This document shows, in pieces, positions 1 to 8,777 of a stretch of DNA of 14,183 nucleotides. The position numbers were made by a program, and so were the translations under genes. The notes beneath the pieces are model-generated. The model ran no database searches and was not told where the DNA came from. It saw only the letters and a program-made list of their open reading frames with translations. The stretch is taken from positions 1-14,183 of the forward strand of contig JADFNT010000015.1 in the NCBI GenBank assembly GCA_022563215.1, read 5' to 3'. Source of the stretch: Pseudomonadota bacterium. Lineage in GTDB: Bacteria; Pseudomonadota; Alphaproteobacteria; Rhodospirillales; Casp-alpha2. How positions within the stretch are numbered: position 1 is the stretch's first letter; the number at the start of each line of letters is the position of its first letter.

Positions 1-1596
1 AAGCTCAAAACTTTCCCGCAACACCTTGTCCGAGACCTCGCCGATCGTCCCCTGCCAGGCGGCGCCGGCGTTGGAAACGACGATATCGACGCCGCCATAC
101 CTTTTCACCACCTGGTCGAAGGCGCGCCGCACGGCGCGGCCGTCGGTGACGTCGCAGGCCAGACCCAGCCCACCGAATTCCGCCGCCACCGCCAATGCCG
201 CCTTAACGTCGCGGTCAAGCACCGCCACTTCCGAGCCTTCGGCGGCCAAGGCCCTTGCCGTCGCGGCGCCAATGCCGGAGCCGCCACCGGTGACAACCGA
301 GACATGGCGGGCCAGGGGTTTCTCGGATCCCTTGCCCAGTTTCGCCTGTTCCAGCGACCAGTATTCGATGTCGAAGCAATCGGCCTCGGAAATGACCTTA
401 TAGGGGCCTAAACGTTCGGCGGCGGTGATGACCTCGATGTTGGTTTCCGCCAGATCGGCGGCGATGCGGGCCGCCTTGGCGTCGGCGCCGAGCCCGAACA
501 CTCCGACCCCCGGGACCATGATCATCCGCGGCATCGGGTCGAGCTCGGTGCGCTTTATTTTCTGGCGCCGGTTGTTGCGCTTGAAATAGGCTTGGTAGTC
601 CTTGACGTAGCGATCGAGCGCCCGGGCTGTCCCCTTGCGGAAGGCGGTAAGGCCGCCGGTTTCAGGCGCCGGTGTGATCAGCGGTTTCTGCTTGGTGCGG
701 ATGACGTGGTCCGGCGTCGCCGTGCCCTGGCAGGCGTAGCGCCGGATGTCCTTGCCATTGACGAAATTCAGCACCTTCGCCCCGCCCCGGAAATCGAAGA
801 TCAGGCGTTTGCCGCCGTGCCGCGTCAAGCCGCGCAGGACCGGCGCGATGTTGGCCACCGTTGCCGTTTTTTTCGGAAGTTTCGCCGCCGCGAAGACCTT
901 CTTGCGGCCTTTTTTGAGCCGCCGCTCAGCCAAGGTCACCATCTCGATCATGCGGGAATAGGCCTGCTTGGCCGTGTCGCCGAAGGTGAAAATGCCGTGC
1001 TTCAACAAGATCAGCCCTTCGACGGCCGGGTCGGCCTCATAGACCTCCCGCGCCTTCCTCGACAAATCGAACCCGGGCATGATGTAGGGCACGTATCCCA
1101 TGCGCTTGCCGAACACGCGCCGGCACAGCGCCTCGCCGTCCTTCTGGTCGGTCAAGGACAGGACGGCGTTGGAATGGGTATGGTCGATGAACTTGTGCGG
1201 CAGGAAGGCGTGCAGCAGCGTTTCCACCGACGGGTTGGGGGCCGTCGAATCGAGCAGGTTGACCCGCTGGGCGTTGACCATGTCCTCGTCCGATAGCCTT
1301 TTCAGCCTCACCATTTCCCTGAGCGGCCCGAGGCGCACGGCAGGCAGGCCTTGGGGCTCGATGGCGGCCATGTCCCAGCCCGAGCCCTTGACGCAAAGCA
1401 CCTCGGTGTCCTGGCCCATGACGTCCTTCATAGTCGTCTTCACCGACGTGTTGCCGCCGCCGTGAAGCACCAGGGCGGGCTCGCCGCCGAGAAGCCTTGA
1501 CGTGTAGACGCGCAGCGCCCGGTCCCTGTTGACGCGCTGTTTGGCGTATCGGCGCACGAAGGAGCGGGCTTCGCGGTCGGACCACAGGTTCTTCAT
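1..1596 (-). CDS. Bifunctional class II aldolase / short-chain dehydrogenase (partial, C-terminus off the left edge)
   Basis: This is a fusion of an N-terminal class II (zinc) aldolase/adducin domain and a C-terminal NAD(P)-dependent short-chain dehydrogenase, the layout of the rhamnulose-1-phosphate aldolase/lactaldehyde dehydrogenase (RhaEW/YuxG) family. 532 residues are visible and the reading frame is open to base 1. The aldolase zinc ligands appear as H139 and H141 in the DHTHS motif and H200 in LLKHG. The dinucleotide-binding TGGGSGIG motif is at residues 436-443, followed by CDVTD and the SDR NAG motif (SNAG). The YxxxK catalytic motif should lie just beyond the window. The ATG at 1594-1596 is preceded by a strong GGAGGGGGG ribosome site and lies 17 bases after the nitroreductase stop, so the two are probably co-transcribed. 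The true sugar-phosphate substrate cannot be read from sequence; members of this family are often annotated generically. Confidence 0.9.
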   Translation of the reverse strand, partial: MKNLWSDREARSFVRRYAKQRVNRDRALRVYTSRLLGGEPALVLHGGGNTSVKTTMKDVMGQDTEVLCVKGSGWDMAAIEPQGLPAVRLGPLREMVRLKRLSDEDMVNAQRVNLLDSTAPNPSVETLLHAFLPHKFIDHTHSNAVLSLTDQKDGEALCRRVFGKRMGYVPYIMPGFDLSRKAREVYEADPAVEGLILLKHGIFTFGDTAKQAYSRMIEMVTLAERRLKKGRKKVFAAAKLPKKTATVANIAPVLRGLTRHGGKRLIFDFRGGAKVLNFVNGKDIRRYACQGTATPDHVIRTKQKPLITPAPETGGLTAFRKGTARALDRYVKDYQAYFKRNNRRQKIKRTELDPMPRMIMVPGVGVFGLGADAKAARIAADLAETNIEVITAAERLGPYKVISEADCFDIEYWSLEQAKLGKGSEKPLARHVSVVTGGGSGIGAATARALAAEGSEVAVLDRDVKAALAVAAEFGGLGLACDVTDGRAVRRAFDQVVKRYGGVDIVVSNAGAAWQGTIGEVSDKVLRESFEL

Positions 1597-1613
1597 CGGC
1601 TTTCCCCCCTCCT

Positions 1614-2315
1614 TCAGAAATCGATAAACGTGGCGAAGCTCTCCACCGGCTCGCGCTCCGTCACCAAGGCGTTTTCCGGCGCCGCGTGGTCGGCATAGCC
1701 CAGCGACATGCCGCAGATGACGACTTCGTCCTCCGGTATGTCGAGCCGTTCGCGGATGATCTTGTGATAGTTGGCGAAGGCGGCCTGCGGGCAAGTGTGG
1801 AGTCCCTTGCCTCGGGCGGCAATCATGATGTTTTCCAGGAACATGCCGAAATCGAGCCAACTGCCGATTTCGAGCATCCGGTCGATGGTGAAAATCATCC
1901 CCACGGGGGCGTCGAAGAACTCGAAATTGCGCCCGTGCTGGGCGTGCATCTTTTCCTTCTCGCCCCTCTTGATGCCGAGCAGGCCGTAAAGGTCCCAGCC
2001 GATCTTGCGGCGGCGGCTCAGGTAGGGCTCCGGGAATTCCAGGGGATAATAGTTGTATTCCCGCTCGGGCTTTCCGCCGCCGTCGTGGGCCTCCAGGATC
2101 GCCGCCGACAGCGTCGCTTTCGCCTCGCCGCCGATCACCGTGACCCGCCACGGCTGGATGTTGGTGCCGCTCGGCGCGCGGCTGGCCAGCGCCAGCAGTT
2201 CCGTTACCGTTTCCCGGGATACAGGCGTCGGCAGGAAGCGCCGGATCGAGCGCCGGGAAGCGATCGCGTCTTCCACGGTTTCGGCGATGTCGGGGTTTTG
2301 GGCCGGTGCGTTCAA
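1614..2315 (-). CDS. Nitroreductase family FMN-dependent oxidoreductase
   Basis: A 233-residue protein of the nitroreductase fold, which uses FMN and NAD(P)H to reduce nitro compounds, quinones or other electrophiles in the cytoplasm. The N-terminal SRRSIRRF motif (about residues 20-27) and the APSGTNIQPW motif (47-56) are the FMN-phosphate and isoalloxazine contacts of this family. The later GLHTCPQAAFA and CGMSLGYAD motifs are the usual C-terminal signature. The start is TTG (2313-2315): there is no methionine before the first conserved motif, and an AGGGGG ribosome site lies 9 bases upstream of the TTG. It precedes the aldolase/dehydrogenase gene by 17 bases and probably shares its transcript, but the substrate is unknown. 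The 133 bases upstream hold the terminator of the next operon, so the gene probably has its own promoter, which I could not define. Confidence 0.9.
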   Translation of the reverse strand: MNAPAQNPDIAETVEDAIASRRSIRRFLPTPVSRETVTELLALASRAPSGTNIQPWRVTVIGGEAKATLSAAILEAHDGGGKPEREYNYYPLEFPEPYLSRRRKIGWDLYGLLGIKRGEKEKMHAQHGRNFEFFDAPVGMIFTIDRMLEIGSWLDFGMFLENIMIAARGKGLHTCPQAAFANYHKIIRERLDIPEDEVVICGMSLGYADHAAPENALVTEREPVESFATFIDF

Positions 2316-2394
2316 GTTTCTCGTCCCCCTTGGCTTGAAAATCCGTCGCCGGACTTTACGACGCGGGCGCGGCGCGTCCCACCATAAAATCCCC

Positions 2395-2420
2395 TAAAAA
2401 ATCCCCGGGGGCCGCCCCGG
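2395..2420 (-). terminator. Rho-independent terminator after the aldo/keto reductase
   Basis: On the minus strand a perfect 6-bp stem CCGGGG / CCCCGG with a 4-base CGGC loop (plus-strand 2405-2420) is followed within two G residues by ATTTTTT. It lies 29 bases after the aldo/keto reductase stop and points the same way, so it most likely ends the MBL-denD-AKR transcript and separates it from the nitroreductase. Confidence 0.65.
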
Positions 2421-2448
2421 TCCCCCTTTCGATTCTCGCGCCTGCCGA

Positions 2449-3396
2449 TCACAGGCTTTCGACGTAACGGACCATGCGCCGGCGGGTTTTGGCGTCGGGC
2501 AGGCGGCCTCGGGCGGCGCCCATGTTTTCCCGCATGTGGTCGACCCGGGACGTCGCCGGGATGGCGCAGGTGACGGCGGAGTGCGAAACGATGAACTTGA
2601 GGAAGAACTGGGCCCAGTTGGCGCAGTCGAATTCGGCCGCCCACGGCGGCAGGGGATGGCGTCCGAATCGATCAAACAGGTCGCCGCGCCGGAACGGCCG
2701 GTTGATGATCACCCCCAGGCGGCGCTCGGCGGCCAGCGGCAGCAGCCGTCTTTCCGCCTCCCGGTCGAGGACGTTGTAGGTGAACTGGACGAAATCGATG
2801 GGCTTTTCGGCCATCACCTTCTCCAGGTCGCCGTGGCGGTTGCCGTGCGAGGTGGTGACGCCGATGTAGCGCACCCGGCCTTTCGCTTTCCATTCCAGCA
2901 GCGTCTCCAGGTGGTCCTCCCAGGCCAACAGGTTGTGGATCTGCATCAGATCGAAGCGATCCTCGCCCCACAATTGTTCCGAGATCTCCATCTGCTTGAC
3001 CCCGTGCCACCTGATCGGCGTCCATATCTTGGTCGCGGAAAACAGCGTTTCCCTTTTCCCAAGGCGCTTCAGGCAATAGCCGATGACCTCCTCCGACGAG
3101 CCGTACATGGGCGATGAATCGACAATCCCGCCGCCGGCTTCGAAGAACGCCCGCAACACCTCGACCCGGACGTCGCGGGCCTGTGGATCGTCGCCGACAC
3201 TGAAAGTGATCCACGATCCCATGCCGATGACGGGGATGCGTTCGCCGGTCGACGGGATGGCCTTCGTCCGCGCCACGGACGAGGCGGCGGAAATCCTCGG
3301 GCGGGCGAAGGGGACGGCGGCGGCGATGGCGGCACCAATGGCCCCTATCGACCCCAGGAAGGCGCGGCGGCTCGGGTTTCTCTTGTCCGGTTTCAT
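2449..3396 (-). CDS. Aldo/keto reductase with twin-arginine signal
   Basis: A 315-residue aldo/keto reductase (TIM-barrel NAD(P)H-dependent carbonyl reductase family). The N-terminus carries a Tat-type signal: NPSRRAFLG with the arginine pair at 10-11, then a hydrophobic Ala-rich stretch to about residue 30, then ISAASS. The catalytic tetrad of the family is present: D93 and Y98 in VDSSPMYG, K123 in ATKIW, and H154 in MQIHN. The C-terminal half, including SHSAVTCAIPATS, fits the barrel's cofactor-binding end. The ATG overlaps the stop of the upstream denD-like gene as ATGA, so translation is probably coupled. A terminator hairpin follows. Tat export would mean the protein folds, perhaps with cofactor, before leaving the cytoplasm; a cleaved but cytoplasmic product is the alternative. 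The substrate is unknown. Confidence 0.9.
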   Translation of the reverse strand: MKPDKRNPSRRAFLGSIGAIGAAIAAAVPFARPRISAASSVARTKAIPSTGERIPVIGMGSWITFSVGDDPQARDVRVEVLRAFFEAGGGIVDSSPMYGSSEEVIGYCLKRLGKRETLFSATKIWTPIRWHGVKQMEISEQLWGEDRFDLMQIHNLLAWEDHLETLLEWKAKGRVRYIGVTTSHGNRHGDLEKVMAEKPIDFVQFTYNVLDREAERRLLPLAAERRLGVIINRPFRRGDLFDRFGRHPLPPWAAEFDCANWAQFFLKFIVSHSAVTCAIPATSRVDHMRENMGAARGRLPDAKTRRRMVRYVESL

Positions 3397-4358
3397 TTTC
3401 CGCTTCCAAAATCCTCGATGTAATCCCCGATCACGCGCTCAAGGCTTTCGTCGGCGGGCAGGCCCAAGGCGCGGGCGCGGGCATCGTCCATGGCCAACGG
3501 CCACGACGTGACGATGGCCTCCGTCGCCGGGTCGGGCTTGGGCGTGATCGAACCGAGGGTGATTCCCTTGTCGGCGGCGACGGCCTCGAGGGCGGCGATC
3601 ATCTCGGCCACCGAATAGGCATTGTTGGGCAGGGCCACTACCCGGTCCGCGCCCAAGGCACCGCCATCGGCGTCCATGAGGCCGATGAGCCCGGCGACGG
3701 CGTTACGGTACCCCAACACCATCATCTTCGTTTCCATGCTCACCGGCAGCACGTATTCCCCGCCGGCCAGGGGCTCGCGGAAAACCCCCGAGGCGAAGCC
3801 GGACGCGGCGGCGTTGGGCGGGCCGGGGCGGATGATGACCGTCGGCAGCCGCGCCGTCCGGCCGTCGATGAAGCCCTTGCGGGTGTAATCGTTGATCATC
3901 AGTTCGCCGACGGCCTTGGTCATGCCATAGGTCGTTTGCGGCGTGACGCGGGTCATGCCGGTGACGGTTTCGGGCAACCTATCGCCGCCGAACACGGCCA
4001 ATGACGAAGCGAAGACGACTTTGGGGGCGCTATCCCGCGCCCGGCAGGCTTCCAGCACGTTGAGGCCGCCGTCGAAATTGACCCGCATGGCGAGGTCGAA
4101 GTCCTTCTCGCCGCCGGCGCTGACCACGGAGGCGAGATGAAAGACGGCGATGTCGTCGCGGTCGATGAGGGCAAAAACTTGGTCGCGGACGGAAATATCC
4201 CCGGCAACCAGGGAGACGCGGTTATCGAGGCCGTCGGGGAGCGTATCGGGGACAACCCTGTCGAACAGGGTAACGGCGTCGATGTCCCCGCGTCCCATCA
4301 AGACACGGGCGATGCCGACGCCCAGGAACCCGCAGCCGCCGGTGATGACGATTTTCAC
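3393..4358 (-). CDS. denD: NAD-dependent epimerase/dehydratase family, D-erythronate dehydrogenase-like
   Basis: A 321-residue extended short-chain dehydrogenase. The Rossmann motif TGGCGFLG gives glycines 7, 10 and 13; the catalytic serine region is FASS (118-119) and the active-site pair is Y144 and K148 in TTYGMTKA. The stretches NDYTRKGFIDGR, LPTVIIRPGPPN, FASGVFREPLAG and the C-terminal LGLPADES are features I associate with D-erythronate dehydrogenase (DenD), which oxidises D-erythronate at C2 as the first step of its catabolism. The other enzymes of that route (OtnK, OtnC, OtnI) are not visible here, so the exact substrate is inferred. The start is GTG (4356-4358); MKIVITGG begins at the expected point and no ATG lies upstream in frame. 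It follows the MBL gene by 28 bases and overlaps the aldo/keto reductase by 4. Confidence 0.8.
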   Translation of the reverse strand: MKIVITGGCGFLGVGIARVLMGRGDIDAVTLFDRVVPDTLPDGLDNRVSLVAGDISVRDQVFALIDRDDIAVFHLASVVSAGGEKDFDLAMRVNFDGGLNVLEACRARDSAPKVVFASSLAVFGGDRLPETVTGMTRVTPQTTYGMTKAVGELMINDYTRKGFIDGRTARLPTVIIRPGPPNAAASGFASGVFREPLAGGEYVLPVSMETKMMVLGYRNAVAGLIGLMDADGGALGADRVVALPNNAYSVAEMIAALEAVAADKGITLGSITPKPDPATEAIVTSWPLAMDDARARALGLPADESLERVIGDYIEDFGSGK

Positions 4359-4386
4359 GGTCCCGGGCCCGGATCCGGAAACCTGC

Positions 4387-5235
4387 TTACTTGCTCAACG
4401 TGTAGACCTTGCCGGGAGTCGGGATCAGCACCTTCACGTTGAGCCCCAGTTTCTTGACCTCGGCCTCGAACTGCTTGCCCGTTCCCATCCAGGGATAGGC
4501 CCCTTTGTAGCGCACGTGTTGAGGGATCGCCGTTTTCAGGTTGGGATTGTCGGTCATCAGCAGCTTGACCGCGAACGCCGCGTCGTCCGGGTGCATCATG
4601 AAGCGCCCCATCACCGGCACCATGACCACATGCGGCTTAAACCGCATGCCGAAAAGCTTGAGGTCCATGGACAACCCCGTGCTTCCGGCCATCAGCACCT
4701 TGAGCCCGTTTTCGAAGGTGATGACCGCGCCCGACGCCGGGCCGCCGTAAATCCAGCCCGGCCCACCGTCTTTCGGCGGTTTGGTGCCCGAACCGTGCGA
4801 CGATTGAATAAGCTGCACGGTGACGCCGCCGACCTTGGTGCGGCCGCCGATGGCGCCCCGGTAGACCTGTTTCTTGGAGCCGCCGTATTGTTCGATCTGG
4901 CTCTGCATCCAGCTTCCGAGCTCGGCCACCGTGAAGATGGTGGCGCCGGTCCTGGCGGCGATTTCGACGGCTTGGCCCTGGTCGTCGCCGTGGCCCGAGG
5001 TCGTCAGGATCAGGTCGACGCTGCCCTTCTTGAACGACTCGACGGTCATTCCGGCGTCCTTGTTTCCCTTCACCCACGGGTTAATCAGGATCACCTTGCC
5101 TTCGTTGGAAACGAAGCGGAAATGCTGGTTGCCGTAAAAGGTCATCTGAACTTCCGCCGCCTGGACGGAAGTCAAACCCGCCGCCGCCACGAACGCCAGC
5201 GCCGACACGGCGCCGATGATTTTCTTTATCAACAT
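4387..5235 (-). CDS. Exported MBL-fold (UPF0173/UlaG-like) protein with degenerate metal motif
   Basis: A 282-residue protein with a Sec signal peptide: MLIKK, a hydrophobic core (about 6-20), and a likely cut after A26 in TSVQA. The mature part follows the metallo-beta-lactamase-fold layout of UPF0173-type hydrolases: KVILINPW, then the loop normally reading HGHGDH, then a SSHGSG segment (H147), AGSTGL, MMHPDDAAFAVKLL and PQH (H240). Several metal ligands are replaced: the HxHxDH loop reads SGHGDD at 80-85, and the usual GDTG aspartate is S195. H82, D84, H147 and H240 remain. Activity may therefore be lost, or the site may bind metal differently. The ATG has a GGGAGG ribosome site, and a plausible promoter lies just upstream. 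It is first in a likely three-gene operon with denD and the aldo/keto reductase. The substrate is unknown. Confidence 0.8.
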   Translation of the reverse strand: MLIKKIIGAVSALAFVAAAGLTSVQAAEVQMTFYGNQHFRFVSNEGKVILINPWVKGNKDAGMTVESFKKGSVDLILTTSGHGDDQGQAVEIAARTGATIFTVAELGSWMQSQIEQYGGSKKQVYRGAIGGRTKVGGVTVQLIQSSHGSGTKPPKDGGPGWIYGGPASGAVITFENGLKVLMAGSTGLSMDLKLFGMRFKPHVVMVPVMGRFMMHPDDAAFAVKLLMTDNPNLKTAIPQHVRYKGAYPWMGTGKQFEAEVKKLGLNVKVLIPTPGKVYTLSK

Positions 5236-5265
5236 TGTATTCCTCCCAAAGTTTTATTGCCGCGG

Positions 5266-5294
5266 ATTTTAGCCGCGCGGTTTGCCTAACTAAA
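5266..5294 (-). promoter_or_regulatory. Candidate sigma-70-type promoter for the MBL-denD-AKR operon
   Basis: On the minus strand a TAAAAT box (plus 5266-5271, 5 of 6 to consensus) lies 17 bases downstream of TTTAGT (plus 5289-5294, 3 of 6). Transcription would start about 25 bases before the MBL ATG. This is a consensus match by eye only; the -35 is weak. Confidence 0.3.
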
Positions 5295-5296
5295 CC

Positions 5297-5324
5297 CATT
5301 TATGGGGTCACCTATATGGTCACT
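5297..5324. repeat. Cluster of short repeats in the GST-MBL intergenic region
   Basis: A CCCAT-TT-ATGGG inverted repeat is followed immediately by a direct repeat of GGTCAC with a 12-base period. Both lie just upstream of the candidate -35 of the MBL operon, a position that would suit an activator or repressor. No known operator was recognised. Confidence 0.35.
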
Positions 5325-5330
5325 GGCCGC

Positions 5331-5966
5331 CTAGGGGTCGGCGTTGAGCGCCACCCCTTCCTGCTCCAAAACCCGGGCGACCGACGGCACCTCGGTCATG
5401 CGTTGGGCGAAGCGCCAGATGTTGGGGTATTCGGTGGTCGGTGGATCGACCCGAAGCCCCCAGCGTGCATGGACGAAGGCCAGCGTATCGGCAAGCGTCA
5501 TATGATCGCCGATCAGCCAGTCGCGGCCTTCGAGCCAGCCCTCCAGGCGTTGGAAACAGACGGCGAAACGTTCCTCGGCCGCCGCCTTCAGGCGCCCCTG
5601 TTCGTCCCCGTCGTCGAGCCAGCGGAACGGGCGCAGCCACAGGCCGAAGGCCGGGTGCTCCTGCGTGGCGATGAACATCAACCGCATTATCATCTGGCCC
5701 CGGTCCCACGACCCGGACGGCGGCGAAACCCGTCCGTCGCCGTATTTCTCGTCGAGATACAGCAGGATGGCGGTGCTTTCGGTCAACAGGCCGTCGTCGG
5801 TAGCCAGGCTCGGCACCTGGGCCATGGGGTTGACGGCCAGGTGCTCGGGCTCCTGCAGCTTGTCGCGCTCGACCAATACCAAATCGTAGTCGAGACCCAG
5901 TTCCTCGAGGATAATGTGCGGCGCCATCGAGCACGCGCCCGGCAGGCCGTAGAGTTTCAGGGTCAT
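5331..5966 (-). CDS. Glutathione S-transferase family protein
   Basis: A 211-residue cytosolic GST: an N-terminal thioredoxin-like domain (1 to about 80) and an all-helical C-terminal domain. The N-terminal PGACSMAPH places C12 where beta-class bacterial GSTs keep their active-site cysteine. NPMAQVPSL carries the cis-proline (P52) that contacts glutathione, and LLTESTAIL carries the E63-S64 pair that binds its gamma-glutamyl part. [12 protein letters not shown] matches the conserved N-capping box of the C-terminal domain. The ATG overlaps the mtnA stop as ATGA, so it is the last gene of the mtn-containing run and probably translationally coupled. The stop is TAG. The physiological electrophile is unknown; its position suggests a detoxification role near thioether or sulfur metabolism, which is inference. 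Confidence 0.93.
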   Translation of the reverse strand: MTLKLYGLPGACSMAPHIILEELGLDYDLVLVERDKLQEPEHLAVNPMAQVPSLATDDGLLTESTAILLYLDEKYGDGRVSPPSGSWDRGQMIMRLMFIATQEHPAFGLWLRPFRWLDDGDEQGRLKAAAEERFAVCFQRLEGWLEGRDWLIGDHMTLADTLAFVHARWGLRVDPPTTEYPNIWRFAQRMTEVPSVARVLEQEGVALNADP

Positions 5967-7063
5967 TTCGCGTGTTCCGGATATAGCTTGGCCAGCCCTT
6001 CCTTCGACGCCTCGGCGACGCCGCGCTCGGTAATCAGCCCCGTCACCAGCCGGGCCGGGGTGATATCGAAGGCAGGGTTGGCGGCCTTGGCGCCTTCCGG
6101 CGTGAGGGTCACCGTCTCGATATTACCCTGGGATGTGGCGCCGGTGATGCGGATGACCTCATCGGCGCCCCGCTCCTCGATCGGGATGTCGGACCCGGAC
6201 TCAAGAGTCCAGTCGATGGTCGGCCCCGGCAGGGCGACGTAAAAGGGAATATTGTTGTCGTCAGCCGCCAAGGCCTTCAAATAGGTGCCGATCTTGTTGC
6301 ACACGTCGCCCGCCGCCGTCGTGCGGTCGGTGCCGGTGATGCAAAGGTCGACCTCGCCCTGCTGCATCAGATGGCCGCCGGCGCTATCGACGATCACCGT
6401 CGCCGGGACGCCGTGCTGGCCCAGTTCCCACGCCGTCAGGCTGGCGCCCTGGTTGCGGGGCCGGGTCTCGTCGACCCACACATGCACCGGGATGCCCGCG
6501 TCATGGGCCTTGTAGATGGGCGCCAGCGCCGTCCCCCAGTCCACCGTCGCCAGCCAGCCGGCGTTGCAGTGGGTCAACACGCTGACCCGATCCGCCCCTT
6601 GCTGCTGGCGTTTGTTCCAGGCGGCCTCGATCAGCGGCTGGCCGTGATCGCCGATGGCGGAGCAGATCTCCACGTCGTCGTCGCAAATCCCGGCGGCGCG
6701 TTTGGTGGCTGCCTCGGGCCGCGCATTGGGCGACAGGGGGGAAAGCAGCGCCGTCAGGTCGTCGATGGCCCAGCGCAGGTTGACCCCCGTCGGCCGGGTC
6801 TGAATCAGCGCCTCGGCGGCGGCTTTCAGGTTTTCGTCCGACGGATCGCCGTGCATGGCCAACGCCATGCCGTAGGCCGCCGTCGCCCCGATCAGCGGCG
6901 CGCCGCGGACCCGCATGTCGCGGATGGCATGGGCCGCGTCGTCGAGGCTTTCCAACCGCACGGTGACGAACGCGAACGGCAGTTTGGTCTGGTCGATGAT
7001 TTCCACCGCCCAGCCGTCGTCGGCCGGCCAGATGGTGCGGAAAGGTTCGCCGTCGACCTTCAT
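5963..7063 (-). CDS. mtnA: S-methyl-5-thioribose-1-phosphate isomerase
   Basis: A 366-residue member of the eIF2B-alpha/MtnA family that converts 5-methylthioribose-1-phosphate to 5-methylthioribulose-1-phosphate, the second step after MtnP in methylthioadenosine salvage. Visible signatures are [16 protein letters not shown] (about 50-65), the catalytic cysteine C166 in LTHCNAGW, the substrate loop [18 protein letters not shown], and the catalytic aspartate D246 in [19 protein letters not shown]. The length is normal for the family. It lies 6 bases downstream of the DUF1330 gene and overlaps the GST gene by 4. mtnP is three genes upstream in the same run; no mtnK, mtnB, mtnC, mtnD, RLP or apt gene is seen, so what happens to the ketose phosphate is not shown in this window. 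The Shine-Dalgarno sequence is weak, consistent with coupled translation. Confidence 0.97.
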   Translation of the reverse strand: MKVDGEPFRTIWPADDGWAVEIIDQTKLPFAFVTVRLESLDDAAHAIRDMRVRGAPLIGATAAYGMALAMHGDPSDENLKAAAEALIQTRPTGVNLRWAIDDLTALLSPLSPNARPEAATKRAAGICDDDVEICSAIGDHGQPLIEAAWNKRQQQGADRVSVLTHCNAGWLATVDWGTALAPIYKAHDAGIPVHVWVDETRPRNQGASLTAWELGQHGVPATVIVDSAGGHLMQQGEVDLCITGTDRTTAAGDVCNKIGTYLKALAADDNNIPFYVALPGPTIDWTLESGSDIPIEERGADEVIRITGATSQGNIETVTLTPEGAKAANPAFDITPARLVTGLITERGVAEASKEGLAKLYPEHAK

Positions 7064-7069
7064 GAAAAG

Positions 7070-7363
7070 TTATTCCAGCCCCTCGACGATGCAGATGTCG
7101 CGTTCGACGCCGCCGTCGAGCTTCGCTTTCGCCGCCTGGTAGTCGTTCGAGTTGTAACACTTAACGGCCGCTTCCAGGCTCTCGAACTCGGTGACCACGA
7201 CGCGCTGCTGCTCGTAGCCCTCCATGGTCTCGACCCGGCCGGCCCGGGCCAGGAACCTGCCGCCGTGGGCCTCGATGACCGGCCCGGCCTGTTCGGCGTA
7301 GGCCATCAGTTTGTCCATGTCCTTGATGTCCATGTGGGCGGCGATCCAATAGGCCTTGGGCAT
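7070..7363 (-). CDS. DUF1330 domain-containing protein
   Basis: A 97-residue protein matching the DUF1330 family, small dimeric alpha/beta-barrel (ferredoxin-like) proteins of unknown function. It starts MPKAYWIA and has the pattern of the family: YAEQAGPVIEAHGGRFLARAG, then VVVTEFESLEAAVKCYNSNDYQAAK, where the phrase around YNS.DYQ is its most conserved part. The ATG has a good AAGGAGA ribosome site 8 bases upstream. It is placed 18 bases after the methyltransferase gene and 6 bases before mtnA, so it belongs to the same transcript. No catalytic role can be assigned from sequence; a stray-metabolite or regulatory role in methylthioadenosine metabolism would be guesswork. Confidence 0.92.
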   Translation of the reverse strand: MPKAYWIAAHMDIKDMDKLMAYAEQAGPVIEAHGGRFLARAGRVETMEGYEQQRVVVTEFESLEAAVKCYNSNDYQAAKAKLDGGVERDICIVEGLE

Positions 7364-7381
7364 GTCGATGTCTCCTTGTTT

Positions 7382-7855
7382 TCAGAGCCAGCGCCGGACG
7401 CGGGCCTTGTAGGCGCGGTAGTCGTCGCCGAAGGCTTCTTCCAGCATCGGCTCTTCCGCTTCGATGAAGCGGCGCTGGATGTTCCAGGCGAACACCGGGA
7501 TCACCAGCAAGGGCATGAACGTCCCCAGGACCACGGCGATGCCGGCGAGGGCTGCGATCATGGCGACGTAGACGGGGTTGCGGCTCCAGGCGAACAGCCC
7601 GTCGGTGACCAGCACCGTTGATTTTTTGAACGGCCGGATAGGGGTGCCGGCCCGGTCGAAGCGGAACTTGACCCAGAAGGCGACCGCGAAGCCGAGCCCG
7701 AAGGGGACCCAGCCGAGTTGGTTCCAGGGTTCGGACACGACCTCGGGTCCGGGCGCCAGTTCATGCAGCGCCCCCATGGCCACCAGGGCTGCCAGGAACA
7801 CCACCGGCGGCGGGACCCGCCTGGCCGGCGCCGATGTTTCCGCCGATTTGTTCAC
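7382..7855 (-). CDS. ICMT/PEMT-like membrane methyltransferase
   Basis: An integral membrane protein of the isoprenylcysteine carboxyl methyltransferase / phospholipid methyltransferase superfamily, which uses S-adenosylmethionine. I start it at GTG 7853-7855 (157 residues): this lies 10 bases after the mtnP stop and has a GAGGG ribosome site overlapping that stop. A longer reading from 7954 would add 33 unconserved residues inside mtnP. Hydrophobic segments lie at about 17-31, 48-63, 95-111 and 112-125. The family's SAM-binding signature is present: TDGLFAWSRNPVYVA (RNPVY at 92-96) and the C-terminal IEAEEPMLEEAFGDDYRAYKARVRRWL. The acceptor is unknown. Family relatives methylate prenylcysteine, phospholipids or, in MddA, methanethiol; the mtn context makes a small thiol worth testing, but this is speculation. 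Confidence 0.88.
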   Translation of the reverse strand: MNKSAETSAPARRVPPPVVFLAALVAMGALHELAPGPEVVSEPWNQLGWVPFGLGFAVAFWVKFRFDRAGTPIRPFKKSTVLVTDGLFAWSRNPVYVAMIAALAGIAVVLGTFMPLLVIPVFAWNIQRRFIEAEEPMLEEAFGDDYRAYKARVRRWL

Positions 7856-7865
7856 GGCCCGGCCC

Positions 7866-8776
<911 letters not shown>

Positions 8777-8777
<1 letters not shown>

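Noticed and set aside
4150..5289. A 379-codon plus-strand open frame opposite the MBL gene and the start of denD
   Set aside because: High-GC DNA gives long antisense frames. The minus-strand products have recognisable signal peptide and fold motifs, while this one has none.
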